Origin: Streptomyces canus 299MFChir4.1
GTDB taxonomy: Bacteria > Actinomycetota > Actinomycetes > Streptomycetales > Streptomycetaceae
DNA: 64,000 nt
Direction of reading: 5' to 3'
Assembly: GCF_000383615.1 (NCBI RefSeq)
Contig: NZ_KB911599.1
Span: forward strand, 48,840-112,839
Made by a program: the position numbers and the translations under genes. Positions 25,806 to 34,692 of the stretch are shown piece after piece; within the stretch, counting starts at the first letter, position 1; every line of letters begins with the position of its first letter. A model generated the notes under the pieces. That model had not been told where the DNA came from, did not search any database, and worked only from the letters and a program-made list of their open reading frames with translations.

Positions 25806-26924
25806 TCAAACGGATTCGCGGAACCGGGTCGTCCGATGCACCGGATCCGTGTCGATCTTCGGAATCACGTGCTCTCCGATGAGCCGGATCGTCTGGAGGG
25901 TCTCCTCCTTCGGCACCCCCACCGGCAGCCCGAAGCTCAGCTGGTCCGCCCCGGCCTGCTCCCAGCGCTTGCACTGCCGGGCCACCTCGTCGGGGTCGCC
26001 GCAGATCAGCAGCTCCTCCTCGATGAGGAGTTCGACGAACTCGGCGGTGTACTCGGGCAGCGTCTCCGGCCACACGGGGAATCCCTCGGGCCGCGGGAAG
26101 GTGTCGTGGTAGCGGAAGACCAGGGACGGCAGATAGTGCAGTTCCCCGCGCACGGCGATCTCGATCGCCTCGGCGTGCGTCGGCGCGCAGATCGCCGTGG
26201 TCGTCACCATCACGTTGTCGTTGACGAAGTCCCCGATCGGCTCGGCGTTCACGACGGCCGTCTTGTACTGCTCCAGCACCCACTCCATGTCGGAGACCTT
26301 CTGCACGCTGAAGCCGAGCACCCCGAGCCCCTTCTTCGCCGCCATGGCGTACGACGGCGGCGACCCGGCGGCGTACCACATCGCGGGGTGCGACTTCCCG
26401 TACGGCTTCGGCAGGATCTTCCGGGGCGGCAGCCGCCAGTGCTTGCCCTGGAAGCCCGCGTACTCGTCCTGGAGCCACATCTTCGGGAACTCCGCGATGG
26501 TCTCTTCCCAGATCTCCTTGGTGTAGTTCATGTCGGTCACCCCGGGTATGAACCCGAGGATCTCGTGCGATCCGGCCCCGCGCCCGCTGCCGAACTCGAA
26601 GCGGTTCTCGGTGAGATGGTCGAGCATGGCGACCTTCTCGGCGACCTTCACGGGGTGGTTGACCTGGGCGAGCGGGTTGAAGATCCCGGAGCCGAGGTGG
26701 ATGCGGTCGGTGGCGTGCGCGAGGTAGCCGAGGAAGACGTCGTTGGCGGAGAGGTGCGAGTACTCCTCCAGGAAGTGGTGCTCGGACGCCCAGGCGTACT
26801 TGAAGCCGGACCGGTCCGCCTGGATGACGTACTCGGTCTCCTCCATCAGCGCCTTGTGCTCGGCCAGCGGGTCGGTCTCGGCGCGCTTGCCCACGTATCC
26901 CTGTACAAAGAGCCCGAATTCCAA
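25806..26924 (-). CDS. LLM class flavin-dependent oxidoreductase (TTG start)
   Basis: A 372-residue luciferase-like monooxygenase; members of this type use FMNH2 from a separate reductase. Seen motifs include FKYAWASEHHFLEEYSHL and ENRFEFGSGRGAGSHEILGF. The start is TTG 26924: the family N-terminus (EFGLFVQGYV) begins exactly there and no ATG or GTG lies upstream in frame. First gene of a three-gene operon with amidohydrolase and aldehyde dehydrogenase; operator site 2 lies 42 bases upstream. The flavin reductase at 60966, under a similar operator, is a likely partner. Confidence 0.9.
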   Translation of the reverse strand: MEFGLFVQGYVGKRAETDPLAEHKALMEETEYVIQADRSGFKYAWASEHHFLEEYSHLSANDVFLGYLAHATDRIHLGSGIFNPLAQVNHPVKVAEKVAMLDHLTENRFEFGSGRGAGSHEILGFIPGVTDMNYTKEIWEETIAEFPKMWLQDEYAGFQGKHWRLPPRKILPKPYGKSHPAMWYAAGSPPSYAMAAKKGLGVLGFSVQKVSDMEWVLEQYKTAVVNAEPIGDFVNDNVMVTTTAICAPTHAEAIEIAVRGELHYLPSLVFRYHDTFPRPEGFPVWPETLPEYTAEFVELLIEEELLICGDPDEVARQCKRWEQAGADQLSFGLPVGVPKEETLQTIRLIGEHVIPKIDTDPVHRTTRFRESV

Positions 26925-26965
26925 GGAGGTTCACCGTCCCCAGTCTGTCTCTGACACTCCTGTTT

Positions 26966-26980
26966 CTGACACTCCGTCAG
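26966..26980. promoter_or_regulatory. Candidate regulon operator, site 2
   Basis: CTGACACTCCGTCAG, upstream of the LLM-amidohydrolase-aldehyde dehydrogenase operon (start 26924). A half copy, ctgacactcc, lies at 26951-26960. A degenerate version, CTGATGGCCGGTCAG, lies at 27031-27045 over the stop codon of the upstream SDR gene. Confidence 0.75.
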
Positions 26981-27041
26981 ATTGCTGATCTGCCGCCGAC
27001 TGTGGCACCGGGCGCACACAGGGTCAATACCTGATGGCCGG

Positions 27042-27812
27042 TCAGATGACGGAGACCCCGGCGAGCCAGCCGCCGTCGATCACGAACGGCTGGCCGGTGA
27101 TGTACGAGGAGTCGGCGGAGGACAGGAACAGCGCGAGCGCCGCCACCTCCTGAGGCCGCCCGATCCGGCCGAGCGGTACGAGCTTGCGGTAGAACCGGTC
27201 GAGCCCCCGGGAGGCCTCCGACGCGTCCGCCGAGGGGTCCAGGACCGCCGGGTTGGACATCGCGGTGTCGACGGCCCCGGGACACATGGCGTTGACCCGG
27301 ATCCCGCGCGGCGCGAGCTCCAGTGCGGCGACCCGGGTGAGCCCGAGGATCGCGTGCTTGGAGGCCGCGTAGGCGCCCACGCCCGCCATCCCGGTCACCC
27401 CGGTGTAGGAGGCGGTGTTCACGATCGTGCCCCCGTCGGTCATCACCGGCCCGACGGCCTTGATGCCGAGGAAGCAGCCGACCTGGTTGACCTGCAACAC
27501 CTGCATGAACTCCGCGAGAGGCGTGTCCAGGAGGTTGTTGAAGCGCAGGATGCCCGCGTTGTTGACGAGCCCGTCGACCCGCCCGTACTCCTCGACGACG
27601 GACTCCACCGCCCGCTGCCAGTCCGCCTCCTGGCTCACCTCCAGGTGCACGTACAGCGCCCCGATCTCCTCGGCGAGCGCCTTGCCCTGCTCGTCGAGCA
27701 CATCCCCTACGACGACCTCGGCGCCCTCCGCCCGGAACAGCCGGGCCTCCTGCTCCCCCTGCCCGCGCGCCGCGCCGGTGACGAGCACGACACGTCCGTC
27801 CAGCTTTCCCAT
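27042..27812 (-). CDS. SDR family oxidoreductase (hydroxysteroid dehydrogenase-like)
   Basis: A 256-residue short-chain dehydrogenase with TGAARGQG (12-19), NNAG (84-87), S135, Y148 and K152. The overall pattern (VSQEADWQRAV, GTIVNTASYTGVTGM, FVIDGGWLAG) resembles actinobacterial 3-alpha(20-beta)-hydroxysteroid dehydrogenase types, so the substrate may be an alicyclic alcohol. Start ATG 27812 with GAGGAG upstream. Last gene of an operon with an F420-type LLM protein and an amidohydrolase, under operator site 3. Confidence 0.9.
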   Translation of the reverse strand: MGKLDGRVVLVTGAARGQGEQEARLFRAEGAEVVVGDVLDEQGKALAEEIGALYVHLEVSQEADWQRAVESVVEEYGRVDGLVNNAGILRFNNLLDTPLAEFMQVLQVNQVGCFLGIKAVGPVMTDGGTIVNTASYTGVTGMAGVGAYAASKHAILGLTRVAALELAPRGIRVNAMCPGAVDTAMSNPAVLDPSADASEASRGLDRFYRKLVPLGRIGRPQEVAALALFLSSADSSYITGQPFVIDGGWLAGVSVI

Positions 27813-27823
27813 GCGGTGACTCC

Positions 27824-28738
27824 TCAGAGGTGGGGGGCGATGTCGGCGCCGAACGCCGAGATCTGGTCGACGAGTTCGGCACGGTCGCGGCTGCGGAACC
27901 GCACCTGGATCTGGTCCACGCCCATCGCGCGGTAGGCGCGCAGGGACTCGGCGAGTTCGTCGGGCGTGCCGCTCAGCGTCCGGCGACCGACATCCCACGC
28001 GGGCGTGCCGAGGTGCAGCGGCTCGGCGATGGCCCCGACGGTGAACGGCCCTTCGAGACCCGCCTGTGCCCGCAGCCGCCGTATCCGCTCGATCTGTGCG
28101 GGCAGCCGGTCCCGGGGATCGCCCTGCGGCAGCCAGCCGTCGCCCTTGAGGGCGGCCCGGCGAACGGCGGCCGGGGAGGAACCCCCGACCCACACCGGGA
28201 CGTGCGCCTGTGCGGGCCGTGGGCGCTGGCCGAGGTCCGCGAAGTCGTAGAGCTTGCCGTGGTGTTCGGGGAACTCCTCGGGGCCGAGGGCCTTGCGCAG
28301 GGCGTCGATCGACTCGTCGAGGACGGCCCCGCGTCCGGCGAAGTCGACCCCGAGCGCCTCGAACTCCTCCTGGACGTGCCCCGCGCCGACCCCGAGGATC
28401 AGCCGCCCGCCGCCGAGATGGTCGAGGGTGGCGTACTGCTTGGCGGTGAGCAGGGGGTGCCGCAGCCCGACCACCGCCACGTGGCTGAGCAGCCGCACCC
28501 GTTCGGTCACGGCCGCCAGATGGGCGAGGGTGGCGACCGGGTCGTACCAGACCGTGCTCATCGCGGGGGCGAGGCGGCGCGGGATCGCCACGTGGTCGCA
28601 GGCGGCGATGTACGCGAACCCGGCGCGGTCGGCGGCCCGGGCCACCTCGACGAGGTCCTGGGGACCGGCGCCGGCCTCCCAGGGCTCGGCGTAGATCGTG
28701 CTCTGGGACTGGACGGGGAGCTGGATGCCGTACTCCAT
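27824..28738 (-). CDS. LLM class F420-dependent oxidoreductase
   Basis: A 304-residue luciferase-like TIM-barrel protein. DHLGGGRLILGVGAGHVQEEFEALG and GDGWLPQGDPRD fit the F420-dependent branch rather than FMN monooxygenases. Start ATG 28738 shares its A with the stop of the amidohydrolase (TGATG), so the two are translationally coupled. The SDR gene follows after 11 bases. It probably carries out a hydride transfer on the same pathway intermediate. Substrate unknown. Confidence 0.88.
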   Translation of the reverse strand: MEYGIQLPVQSQSTIYAEPWEAGAGPQDLVEVARAADRAGFAYIAACDHVAIPRRLAPAMSTVWYDPVATLAHLAAVTERVRLLSHVAVVGLRHPLLTAKQYATLDHLGGGRLILGVGAGHVQEEFEALGVDFAGRGAVLDESIDALRKALGPEEFPEHHGKLYDFADLGQRPRPAQAHVPVWVGGSSPAAVRRAALKGDGWLPQGDPRDRLPAQIERIRRLRAQAGLEGPFTVGAIAEPLHLGTPAWDVGRRTLSGTPDELAESLRAYRAMGVDQIQVRFRSRDRAELVDQISAFGADIAPHL

Positions 28739-29970
28739 CACCGCGGTCCGCCCCAGAGTCCGTCCGGGGTGAGGCCGAGCAGGTCGATGGCGTTGCCGCG
28801 GACGATCCGCTCCACGACGTCGGCGTCCAGGTGTCCCATCTGGGCCTCGCCGACCTCGCGGGACTTGGGCCAGGTGGAGTCGGAGTGCGGGTAGTCGGTC
28901 TCGTAGAGGACGTTGCCGACGCCGATGGAGTCAAGGTTCTTCAGGCCGAAGGCGTCGTCGAAGAAGCAGCCGTAGACGTGCTCGGTGAAGAGTTCTGACG
29001 GCGGGCGGTGGACCTTGTCGGCGACGCCGCCCCAGCCGCGGTTCTCCTCCCAGACGACGTCGGCGCGTTCGAGGATGTACGGGATCCAGCCGATCTGCCC
29101 TTCCGCGTACATCACCTTGAGGTTCGGGAAGCGCTCGAACTTGCCGCTCATCAGCCAGTCGACCATCGAGAAGCAGCAGTTGGCGAAGGTGATGGTGGAA
29201 CCGACGGCGGGCGGGGCGTCGGCGGAGGTGGAGGGCATCCGGCTGCTGGAGCCGATGTGCATCGCGATCACCGTGCCCGTCTCGGCGCAGGCGGCGAGGA
29301 AGGGGTCCCAGTCGTCGGAGTGGACGGAGGGCAGGCCCAGGTGCGGGGGTATCTCGGAGAAGGCGACGGCCCGCACCCCGCGGGCGGCGTTGCGCCGGAC
29401 CTCGGCGGCCGCCAACTCGGCGTCCCAGAGCGGGATCAGGGTGAGCGGTATGAGGCGGCCCTGCGCGTCGGGCCCGCACCACTCCTCCACCATCCAGTCG
29501 TTGTAGGCCTGGACGCACAGCAGGCCCAGTTCGTGGTCCTTGGCCTCGGTGAAGGTCTGGCCGCAGAAACGCGGGAAGGTCGGGAAGCAGACGGCCGACT
29601 GGACGTGGTTGACGTCCATGTCGGCGAGGCGCTGCGGGACGTCGTAGGAGCCGGGGCGCATCTGTTCGTAGGTGATGATCTCCAGCTTGATCTCGTCCCT
29701 GCTGTAGCCGACCGCGGTGTCGAGGCGGGTGAGGGGGCGCTGGAGTCCCTCGTAGAGCCACCAGTCGCCGAGGGGCCCGTCGTCGCCCGGGGCGCCCATT
29801 TCGGGCTTGAAGCGGCCGCCGAGGAAGCTGATCTCCTTGAGCGGGGCGCGGACCGTGCGGGGGCCGGTGTCGAGGTACTTCTTCGGGAGCCGGTTCTGCC
29901 AGACGTCGGGAGGCTCCACCGTGTGGTCGTCGACGGAGATGATCTTCGGAAGTGCCGTCGTGGTCTCCAT
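28738..29970 (-). CDS. Amidohydrolase family protein (ACMSD-like decarboxylase/hydrolase)
   Basis: A 410-residue metal-dependent TIM-barrel protein of the amidohydrolase 2 type, which includes aminocarboxymuconate-semialdehyde decarboxylase relatives. ISVDDHTVEPPDVW (residues about 11-24) replaces the more usual DxHxH start. YETDYPHSDSTWP near residue 375 carries the conserved metal or base Asp. In catabolic operons such enzymes decarboxylate or hydrolyse ring-cleavage products. Start is ATG 29970 or GTG 29979; neither has a ribosome site and the operator (29992-30006) is only 21 bases away, so the message may be leaderless. Confidence 0.88.
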   Translation of the reverse strand: METTTALPKIISVDDHTVEPPDVWQNRLPKKYLDTGPRTVRAPLKEISFLGGRFKPEMGAPGDDGPLGDWWLYEGLQRPLTRLDTAVGYSRDEIKLEIITYEQMRPGSYDVPQRLADMDVNHVQSAVCFPTFPRFCGQTFTEAKDHELGLLCVQAYNDWMVEEWCGPDAQGRLIPLTLIPLWDAELAAAEVRRNAARGVRAVAFSEIPPHLGLPSVHSDDWDPFLAACAETGTVIAMHIGSSSRMPSTSADAPPAVGSTITFANCCFSMVDWLMSGKFERFPNLKVMYAEGQIGWIPYILERADVVWEENRGWGGVADKVHRPPSELFTEHVYGCFFDDAFGLKNLDSIGVGNVLYETDYPHSDSTWPKSREVGEAQMGHLDADVVERIVRGNAIDLLGLTPDGLWGGPR

Positions 29971-29991
29971 GGCGCTCACGGTAGCGCCGAT

Positions 29992-30006
29992 CTGACGACC
30001 CGTCAG
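29992..30006. promoter_or_regulatory. Candidate regulon operator, site 3
   Basis: CTGACGACCCGTCAG, with 6-bp perfect arms, directly upstream of the amidohydrolase-LLM-SDR operon. It lies in the divergent region shared with afsR, 172 bases before the afsR start. Confidence 0.75.
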
Positions 30007-30178
30007 CTCCGTGGACGAGGGCCGATGGCGACGGTTCGTGTGCGGACGTGTGCGAAGAGGGAGTGAGGGCCTTGTGATATCCCGCGCGTCCATCTGTGAT
30101 CAGGCTCTCCACAGCTGACGCATCCGCCATGGACAAGGCAAACTGACGGGGTTGCAGACAGGCCCTAGGGGGACGGCG

Positions 30179-33100
30179 ATGGACGGTGCACCGCGGGTGC
30201 CGGAGCAGAGGCGTCCCGGCTCCTCGGCGGGGGCCGGGCAGGACGTGGGCTCCGCGACGGGAGCGGGGGCGGGACAGGACGTCGGCGCTGAGACGGGAGC
30301 GGGCGCGGGACAGGACGTCGGCGCTGAGACGGGAGCGGGCGCGGGACAGGACGTCGGCGCTGAGACGGGAGCGGGCGCGGGACAGGACGTCGGCGCTGCG
30401 ACGGGAGCGGGGCAGCACGCGAGCCCTGCGGGGGGAGTTGGGCAGCACGCGAGCCTCGCGGCCGGAGCAGGGCAGCACCCGAACTCCACGGCCGGATCCG
30501 AGCAGCACGCGAGCTCCGCCACCGGGGCCGAGCAGGGCAACGGTTCTACGGCGGGAGCCGGGCAGGACACAGGCTCCACGGCCGGATCCGAGCAACACAC
30601 GAGCCCCGCCACCGGAGCCGCGCAGGGCAACGGTCCTACGGCCGGAGCCGGGCAGGACACGAGCCCAGCGGCGGGAGTTGGGCAGCGCCCGAGCCCCGTG
30701 ACCGGAGCCCGGCAAGACACAAGCCCCAGAACGGGAGCCGGGCAACACGCGAACCCCACGACCGGGGCCGAGCAGCACACCAACCCCCCACCCCTGCGCT
30801 TCTCTGTGCTCGGGCCAGTGCGTGCCTGGCGGGGTGAGGAGTTGCTGAACACCGGGTCGCCCCAGCAACGCGCCCTGCTCGCCGCCCTGTTGCTGCGTGA
30901 GGGCCGTACCGCGACCGCCGCCGAGCTGATCTCCGCCCTGTGGGGCGAGGAGCCCCCGGAGCAGGCCCTGGCCGCGGTGCGCACGTACGCCTCCCGGCTC
31001 CGCAAGATCCTCGACCCGGGCATCCTGGTCAGCGAGTCCGGCGGCTACGCGATCCGCGGGCTCGGCGAGGACGCGCTGGACCTCGCCGCCGCGCAGGAAC
31101 TCGCCACCGGGGCGGAGAAGGCCAGGAGCGCCGGGGACCTGTGCCACGCGCGGGACGCCCTGACCCGGGCGCTGGGCCTGTGGGACGGCGAGGTGCTCGC
31201 GGGCGTGCCGGGGCCGTACGCCGAGGCACAGCGCGTGCGGCTGGAGGAGTGGCGGCTGCAACTCCTCGAATCCCGCCTCGACATGGACCTGGAGCAGGGC
31301 TGCCACGCGGAGGCGGTCTCCGAGCTCACCGCCCTCACCGCCGAGCACCCGCTGCGCGAGCGGCTCAGGGAACTCCTCATGCTCGCCCTCTACCGCAGCG
31401 GCCGGCAGGCGGAGGCCCTCGCGGTCTACACCGACACCCGCCGCCTGCTCGCCGACGAACTCGGTGTCGACCCCCGCCCCGGTCTGCGCGAGCTCCAGCA
31501 GCGCATCCTCCGGGCCGACCCCGGCCTCGCGGAACCCTCCTCCCCGCAGCCCGAACCGGTCGCCGCCCCCGTCCGTCCCGCCCAGCTCCCGGCCACGGTC
31601 CCGGACTTCACCGGCCGCGCCGCCTTCGTCACCGAACTGAGCGAGGTGCTCGCCTCCGGCTCCGAGGGCCGGGTGATGGCGGTCTCCGCACTCGCCGGCA
31701 TCGGCGGCGTCGGCAAGACCACGCTGGCCGTGCACGTGGCCCACCAGACCCGCCCCGCCTTCCCCGACGGGCAGCTCTACGTCGACCTCCAGGGCGCCGG
31801 CGCCCGGGCCGCCGACCCGGAGACGGTCCTCGGCGCCTTCCTCAGAGCCCTCGGCACCGCCGACTCCGCGATCCCCGACTCCCTGGAGGAACGGGCCGCC
31901 CTGTACCGCTCGGTCCTGGACGGCCGCCGGGTCCTGGTCCTGCTCGACAACGCGCGCGACGCGGCCCAGATACGGCCCCTGCTGCCGGGCACGGAGGGCT
32001 GCGCGGCCCTCGTGACCTCCCGGGTCCGGATGGTCGACCTCGCCGGCGCCCACCTGGTCGACCTGGACGTCATGTCCCCCGACGAGGCACTCCAGCTGTT
32101 CACCCGGATCGTCGGCGAGGAGCGGGTCGCCGCCGAGCGCAAGGCCGCCCTCGACGTGGTCGCCGCCTGCGGCTTCCTCCCGCTCGCCATCCGTATCGCC
32201 GCCTCCCGCCTGGCGGCCCGCCGCACCTGGACGGTGTCCGTCCTCGCGGCGAAGCTCGCCGACGAACGCCGTCGCCTCGACGAACTCCAGGCCGGCGACC
32301 TCGCCGTGAAGGCCACCTTCGAACTCGGCTACGGCCAGCTGGAGCCCGCCCAGGCCCGCGCCTTCCGGCTGCTGGGCCTCGCCGACGGCCCGGACATCTC
32401 GCTGGCCGCCGCCGCGGCCGTACTCGATCTGCCCGTCGAGGACACCGAGGACCTCCTGGAGGCCCTGGTCGACACCTCGCTGCTGGAGTCGGCGGCGCCC
32501 GGCCGCTACCGGTTCCACGATCTCGTACGGCTCTACGCGCGTGCGTGCGCCGAACGCGACGAGTGGCCGCCGAGCGAGCGGGAGGCCGCGCTGTCGCGGC
32601 TGCTGGACTTCTATCTCGCGACCGCGGCGGCCGTGTACGCCATCGAGCGGCCCGGCGACCGGCTGGTGGAGCACCTGGAGGAGATCCGCTACCCCGGGCT
32701 GGCCTTCCAGGACCGCCACACCGCCCAGGACTGGCTGTACGCGGAGGCCAACGCGCTGCTCGCCTTCGTCCAGCAGTGCGCCAAGGGGACCCTCCTGCGG
32801 CGCGCGGTGGACCTGCTGTGGGTGGCGAAGGACCTGGCCGAGTCGGGGGCCAACGCGAAGCAGTACGAGGTCGCCGCCGTCGCGCTGCGGGACGCGGCCG
32901 ACGCGGCGGACGACCCGCGCAGCCGCGCGCGTGCGCTCACCACCCTGACCAACGTCCATCTCGTCGCCGGCCGCTTCGAGCAGGCGGACGCGGAGGCCCG
33001 GCTTGCCATGGAGCTCGCCCGCGCGGCGGACGACCTGGCGCCCAGCTGCTGGGCCGCCAACGACCGGGGCATCATCGCGCTCTACCAGGGGCGCCACCCG

Positions 33101-33685
33101 GAGGGCGAGGCGTACCTGAAGGAGGCCATCGAGAGCTTCCGGCGCGACCGGAACCTCGCGGGCGAGGCCAGCGCGCTGTGCAACCTCTCCCGGATACACC
33201 TGGCCATGGGGCGGAGCACCAGCGCGGTGGAGCTCGCCCATCAGGGAATCGTCATCTACGACCGGCTGGGGCACACGCTGCGCGGCGCGAACGGCCGCTA
33301 CGCGCTGGGTCTGGCGCTCACCGGGCAGGGAAGGCTGGACGCCGCCGTGGACCGGCTGACGGAGGCACTGGAGGTCTTCCGGGACAGCCGGCAGCGGCTG
33401 TGGGAGGGCATGACGCTCTTCCGGCTCGCCGAGGCACACCTCGCCGGCCACCGGCCCGCGCAGACCGCCGCCCTCACCGAGCAGGCCCTCGCCGTGCTGC
33501 GGGGCATCGGCGGCGAGTGGCGGCGCGGCAACGTCCTGACGGTCCTCGGCCGCGCCCTCAGCGGGCTCGGGCAGCCCGGCCGGGCTCAGGCGTGCTGGCA
33601 GGAGGCGCTCGGCATCTTCGAGCAGCTGGACTCGCCGGAGGCCGCCGACGTTCGGCTCCTGCTCGCGCCGTCGGCCACCGTGTAG
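30179..33685 (+). CDS. afsR: AfsR, SARP-type global regulator with NB-ARC and TPR domains
   Basis: AfsR is a DNA-binding activator of afsS, phosphorylated by AfsK, that links kinase signals to antibiotic production. The order is: an N-terminal repeat tract (about residues 15-204), OmpR-like winged helix (from about 206, LRFSVLGPVRAW), bacterial activator domain, NB-ARC ATPase with Walker A GIGGVGKTT (about 507-515), and TPRs in the last third. The 1168 residues exceed the roughly 990 of S. coelicolor AfsR, mostly through the repeat tract. Start ATG 30179 with AGGGGGA upstream. afsS follows, and afsK lies 6.5 kb beyond. Confidence 0.95.
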   Translation: MDGAPRVPEQRRPGSSAGAGQDVGSATGAGAGQDVGAETGAGAGQDVGAETGAGAGQDVGAETGAGAGQDVGAATGAGQHASPAGGVGQHASLAAGAGQHPNSTAGSEQHASSATGAEQGNGSTAGAGQDTGSTAGSEQHTSPATGAAQGNGPTAGAGQDTSPAAGVGQRPSPVTGARQDTSPRTGAGQHANPTTGAEQHTNPPPLRFSVLGPVRAWRGEELLNTGSPQQRALLAALLLREGRTATAAELISALWGEEPPEQALAAVRTYASRLRKILDPGILVSESGGYAIRGLGEDALDLAAAQELATGAEKARSAGDLCHARDALTRALGLWDGEVLAGVPGPYAEAQRVRLEEWRLQLLESRLDMDLEQGCHAEAVSELTALTAEHPLRERLRELLMLALYRSGRQAEALAVYTDTRRLLADELGVDPRPGLRELQQRILRADPGLAEPSSPQPEPVAAPVRPAQLPATVPDFTGRAAFVTELSEVLASGSEGRVMAVSALAGIGGVGKTTLAVHVAHQTRPAFPDGQLYVDLQGAGARAADPETVLGAFLRALGTADSAIPDSLEERAALYRSVLDGRRVLVLLDNARDAAQIRPLLPGTEGCAALVTSRVRMVDLAGAHLVDLDVMSPDEALQLFTRIVGEERVAAERKAALDVVAACGFLPLAIRIAASRLAARRTWTVSVLAAKLADERRRLDELQAGDLAVKATFELGYGQLEPAQARAFRLLGLADGPDISLAAAAAVLDLPVEDTEDLLEALVDTSLLESAAPGRYRFHDLVRLYARACAERDEWPPSEREAALSRLLDFYLATAAAVYAIERPGDRLVEHLEEIRYPGLAFQDRHTAQDWLYAEANALLAFVQQCAKGTLLRRAVDLLWVAKDLAESGANAKQYEVAAVALRDAADAADDPRSRARALTTLTNVHLVAGRFEQADAEARLAMELARAADDLAPSCWAANDRGIIALYQGRHPEGEAYLKEAIESFRRDRNLAGEASALCNLSRIHLAMGRSTSAVELAHQGIVIYDRLGHTLRGANGRYALGLALTGQGRLDAAVDRLTEALEVFRDSRQRLWEGMTLFRLAEAHLAGHRPAQTAALTEQALAVLRGIGGEWRRGNVLTVLGRALSGLGQPGRAQACWQEALGIFEQLDSPEAADVRLLLAPSATV
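30245..30793 (+). repeat. 36-bp then 30-bp tandem repeat array in afsR
   Basis: Three perfect 36-bp units (30281-30316, 30317-30352, 30353-30388) are flanked by diverged copies and code a GAETGAGAGQDV-type 12-mer. From about 30413 the array shifts to some thirteen degenerate 30-bp units coding 10-mers such as GQHASPAGGV or EQGNGSTAGA. The frame is kept throughout. Confidence 0.92.
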
Positions 33686-33703
33686 GACGTAGGGCGGAGC
33701 GAC

Positions 33704-33736
33704 GTTCATCGTTCGTTTATCGCCGCCCGGCAGACT
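33704..33736 (+). promoter_or_regulatory. afsS promoter with AfsR/PhoP-type direct repeats
   Basis: GTTCATC (33704-33710) and GTTTATC (33715-33721) form two 11-bp direct-repeat units. The second ends 9 bases before a possible -10 element, CAGACT (33731-33736). This is the spacing expected for SARP activators such as AfsR, and the repeat also resembles the PhoP box. AfsR and PhoP are known to compete at the afsS promoter in S. coelicolor. Confidence 0.65.
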
Positions 33737-33884
33737 CGTCCCTGTCGATCCGTCGCGTCGGGGGGCAGACGGGTCAGCGGTGGTCTCCATCGCTAGGGTT
33801 ACCGACCCTGACACGCCCGCCCGGCGGCCCTCGGGGGAGTCGCCGGGCGGCCTGGCCCATCATCGAACGGGAGAGTCACCACCC

Positions 33885-34073
33885 ATGAGTGAAACCGAGA
33901 AGCAGGACGGCACCGTCAAGCCGCTCGACAACCACGCCACGGGGACCGAGGACACGGTCAAGCCGCTCGACAACCACGCCACGGGCGCCGAGAAGGTCGT
34001 CACCCTGGCCGCCGGCACGACGGACGGCACGGTCAAGCCGCTCGACAACCACGCCACGGACGAGAAGGCCTGA
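33885..34073 (+). CDS. afsS: AfsS, small sigma-like activator of secondary metabolism
   Basis: A 62-residue acidic protein directly downstream of afsR. It has three copies of TVKPLDNHAT (residues 10-19, 24-33 and 49-58), the hallmark of AfsS. In S. coelicolor AfsR switches on afsS, and AfsS in turn raises antibiotic gene expression by a mechanism still unclear. Start ATG 33885 has GGGAG upstream; an in-frame start at 33780 would add 35 residues not expected in the family. The AfsR/PhoP-type site lies at 33704, and a TAGGGT box at 33794 could be a second promoter. Confidence 0.95.
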   Translation: MSETEKQDGTVKPLDNHATGTEDTVKPLDNHATGAEKVVTLAAGTTDGTVKPLDNHATDEKA

Positions 34074-34147
34074 CCCAGGACTTCTCCTCGCACGGGGATC
34101 GGCCGCGGCGGCGCGGAGGGGGAGCCGTCGCGGCCGAGGCGTGTCCG

Positions 34148-34260
34148 GGGCCGCGCGCCTCGATCGGCGCACCTCGCACCAGACCGTCTTGGTCTCCGCC
34201 CGCTGCTCGGCACCCACCCCAGCGCCACCGCGTCCACCGCGTCCACATTGGCGCAGCTCG
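34148..34260 (-). pseudogene. Remnant of an anti-sigma-type ATP-binding protein
   Basis: On the minus strand two frames give pieces of the C-terminus usual in RsbW-like ATPases of Streptomyces: VDAVDAVALGW in one frame, then GAEQRAETKTVWCEVRRSRR in another. A frameshift lies between them and no N-terminal ATPase domain is present. The call rests on short similarity only. Confidence 0.4.
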
Positions 34261-34335
34261 CCCCGCATCGGCTCGCCGATATGGAGCAGCAGCACGTGGG
34301 CCCCTCTTTACGGTCACAATCGCTAGGGTTGGCTC

Positions 34336-34604
34336 ATGACCGCACTACCCGACTGGATGCGCCCGCCACGCGCGGAAGGCTGGTTCGCGGAGGACCTGGA
34401 CCGCCTCCCCGAGGCACCCCGTCACACCGAGCTCATCGACGGAGCCCTCGTCTTCATGGTGTCGCCCCAGAGTTGGTGGCACGGCCACCTCGTCACGCGG
34501 GTACATACGCGCCGGCCGGAATTTTCCGGGGCACTCTCCAGCGCCCGGTGCCTTTCGGGATCAACCTGGACCTCGACAAGCTCACACCGCCCCGCAGCAG
34601 CTGA
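34336..34604 (+). pseudogene. Uma2 family endonuclease gene, internally deleted and frameshifted
   Basis: The first about 55 codons (TALPDWMRPPRAEGWFAEDL, then HTELIDGALVFMVSPQSWWH) match the N-terminus of Uma2/DUF820 proteins, common small nuclease-like proteins in Streptomyces. After about 34500 the family's C-terminus (TYAPAGIFRGTLQRPVPFG to LDLDKLTPPR) continues in another frame and stops at 34604. The catalytic core between is missing, roughly 100 codons, so the gene is dead. A promoter-like TAGGGT lies shortly before the ATG. Confidence 0.8.
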
Positions 34605-34692
34605 AAGCCGGCACCAGCTACCAGCGGTGGGGCGGGGCCTGCGGGGTCGGGCTGGAGCGGTCGTAGTGGTCGATCGACAGTGACAATCGAGC

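Noticed and set aside
27031..27045. CTGATGGCCGGTCAG over the SDR stop codon
   Set aside because: One arm is mismatched and it overlaps coding sequence; mentioned with site 2 but not counted as a site.
30281..30793. Repeat array considered as a CRISPR array
   Set aside because: Units are contiguous, without spacers, and are in frame within afsR.
28931..33814. Very long minus-strand open frame across afsR
   Set aside because: It is antisense to afsR and to the afsR repeat tract, with low-complexity Arg/Gly/Leu-rich translation and no recognisable domain.
33780..33884. Longer afsS reading frame starting at 33780
   Set aside because: It would add residues not expected in AfsS, has no ribosome site, and overlaps a likely promoter element.
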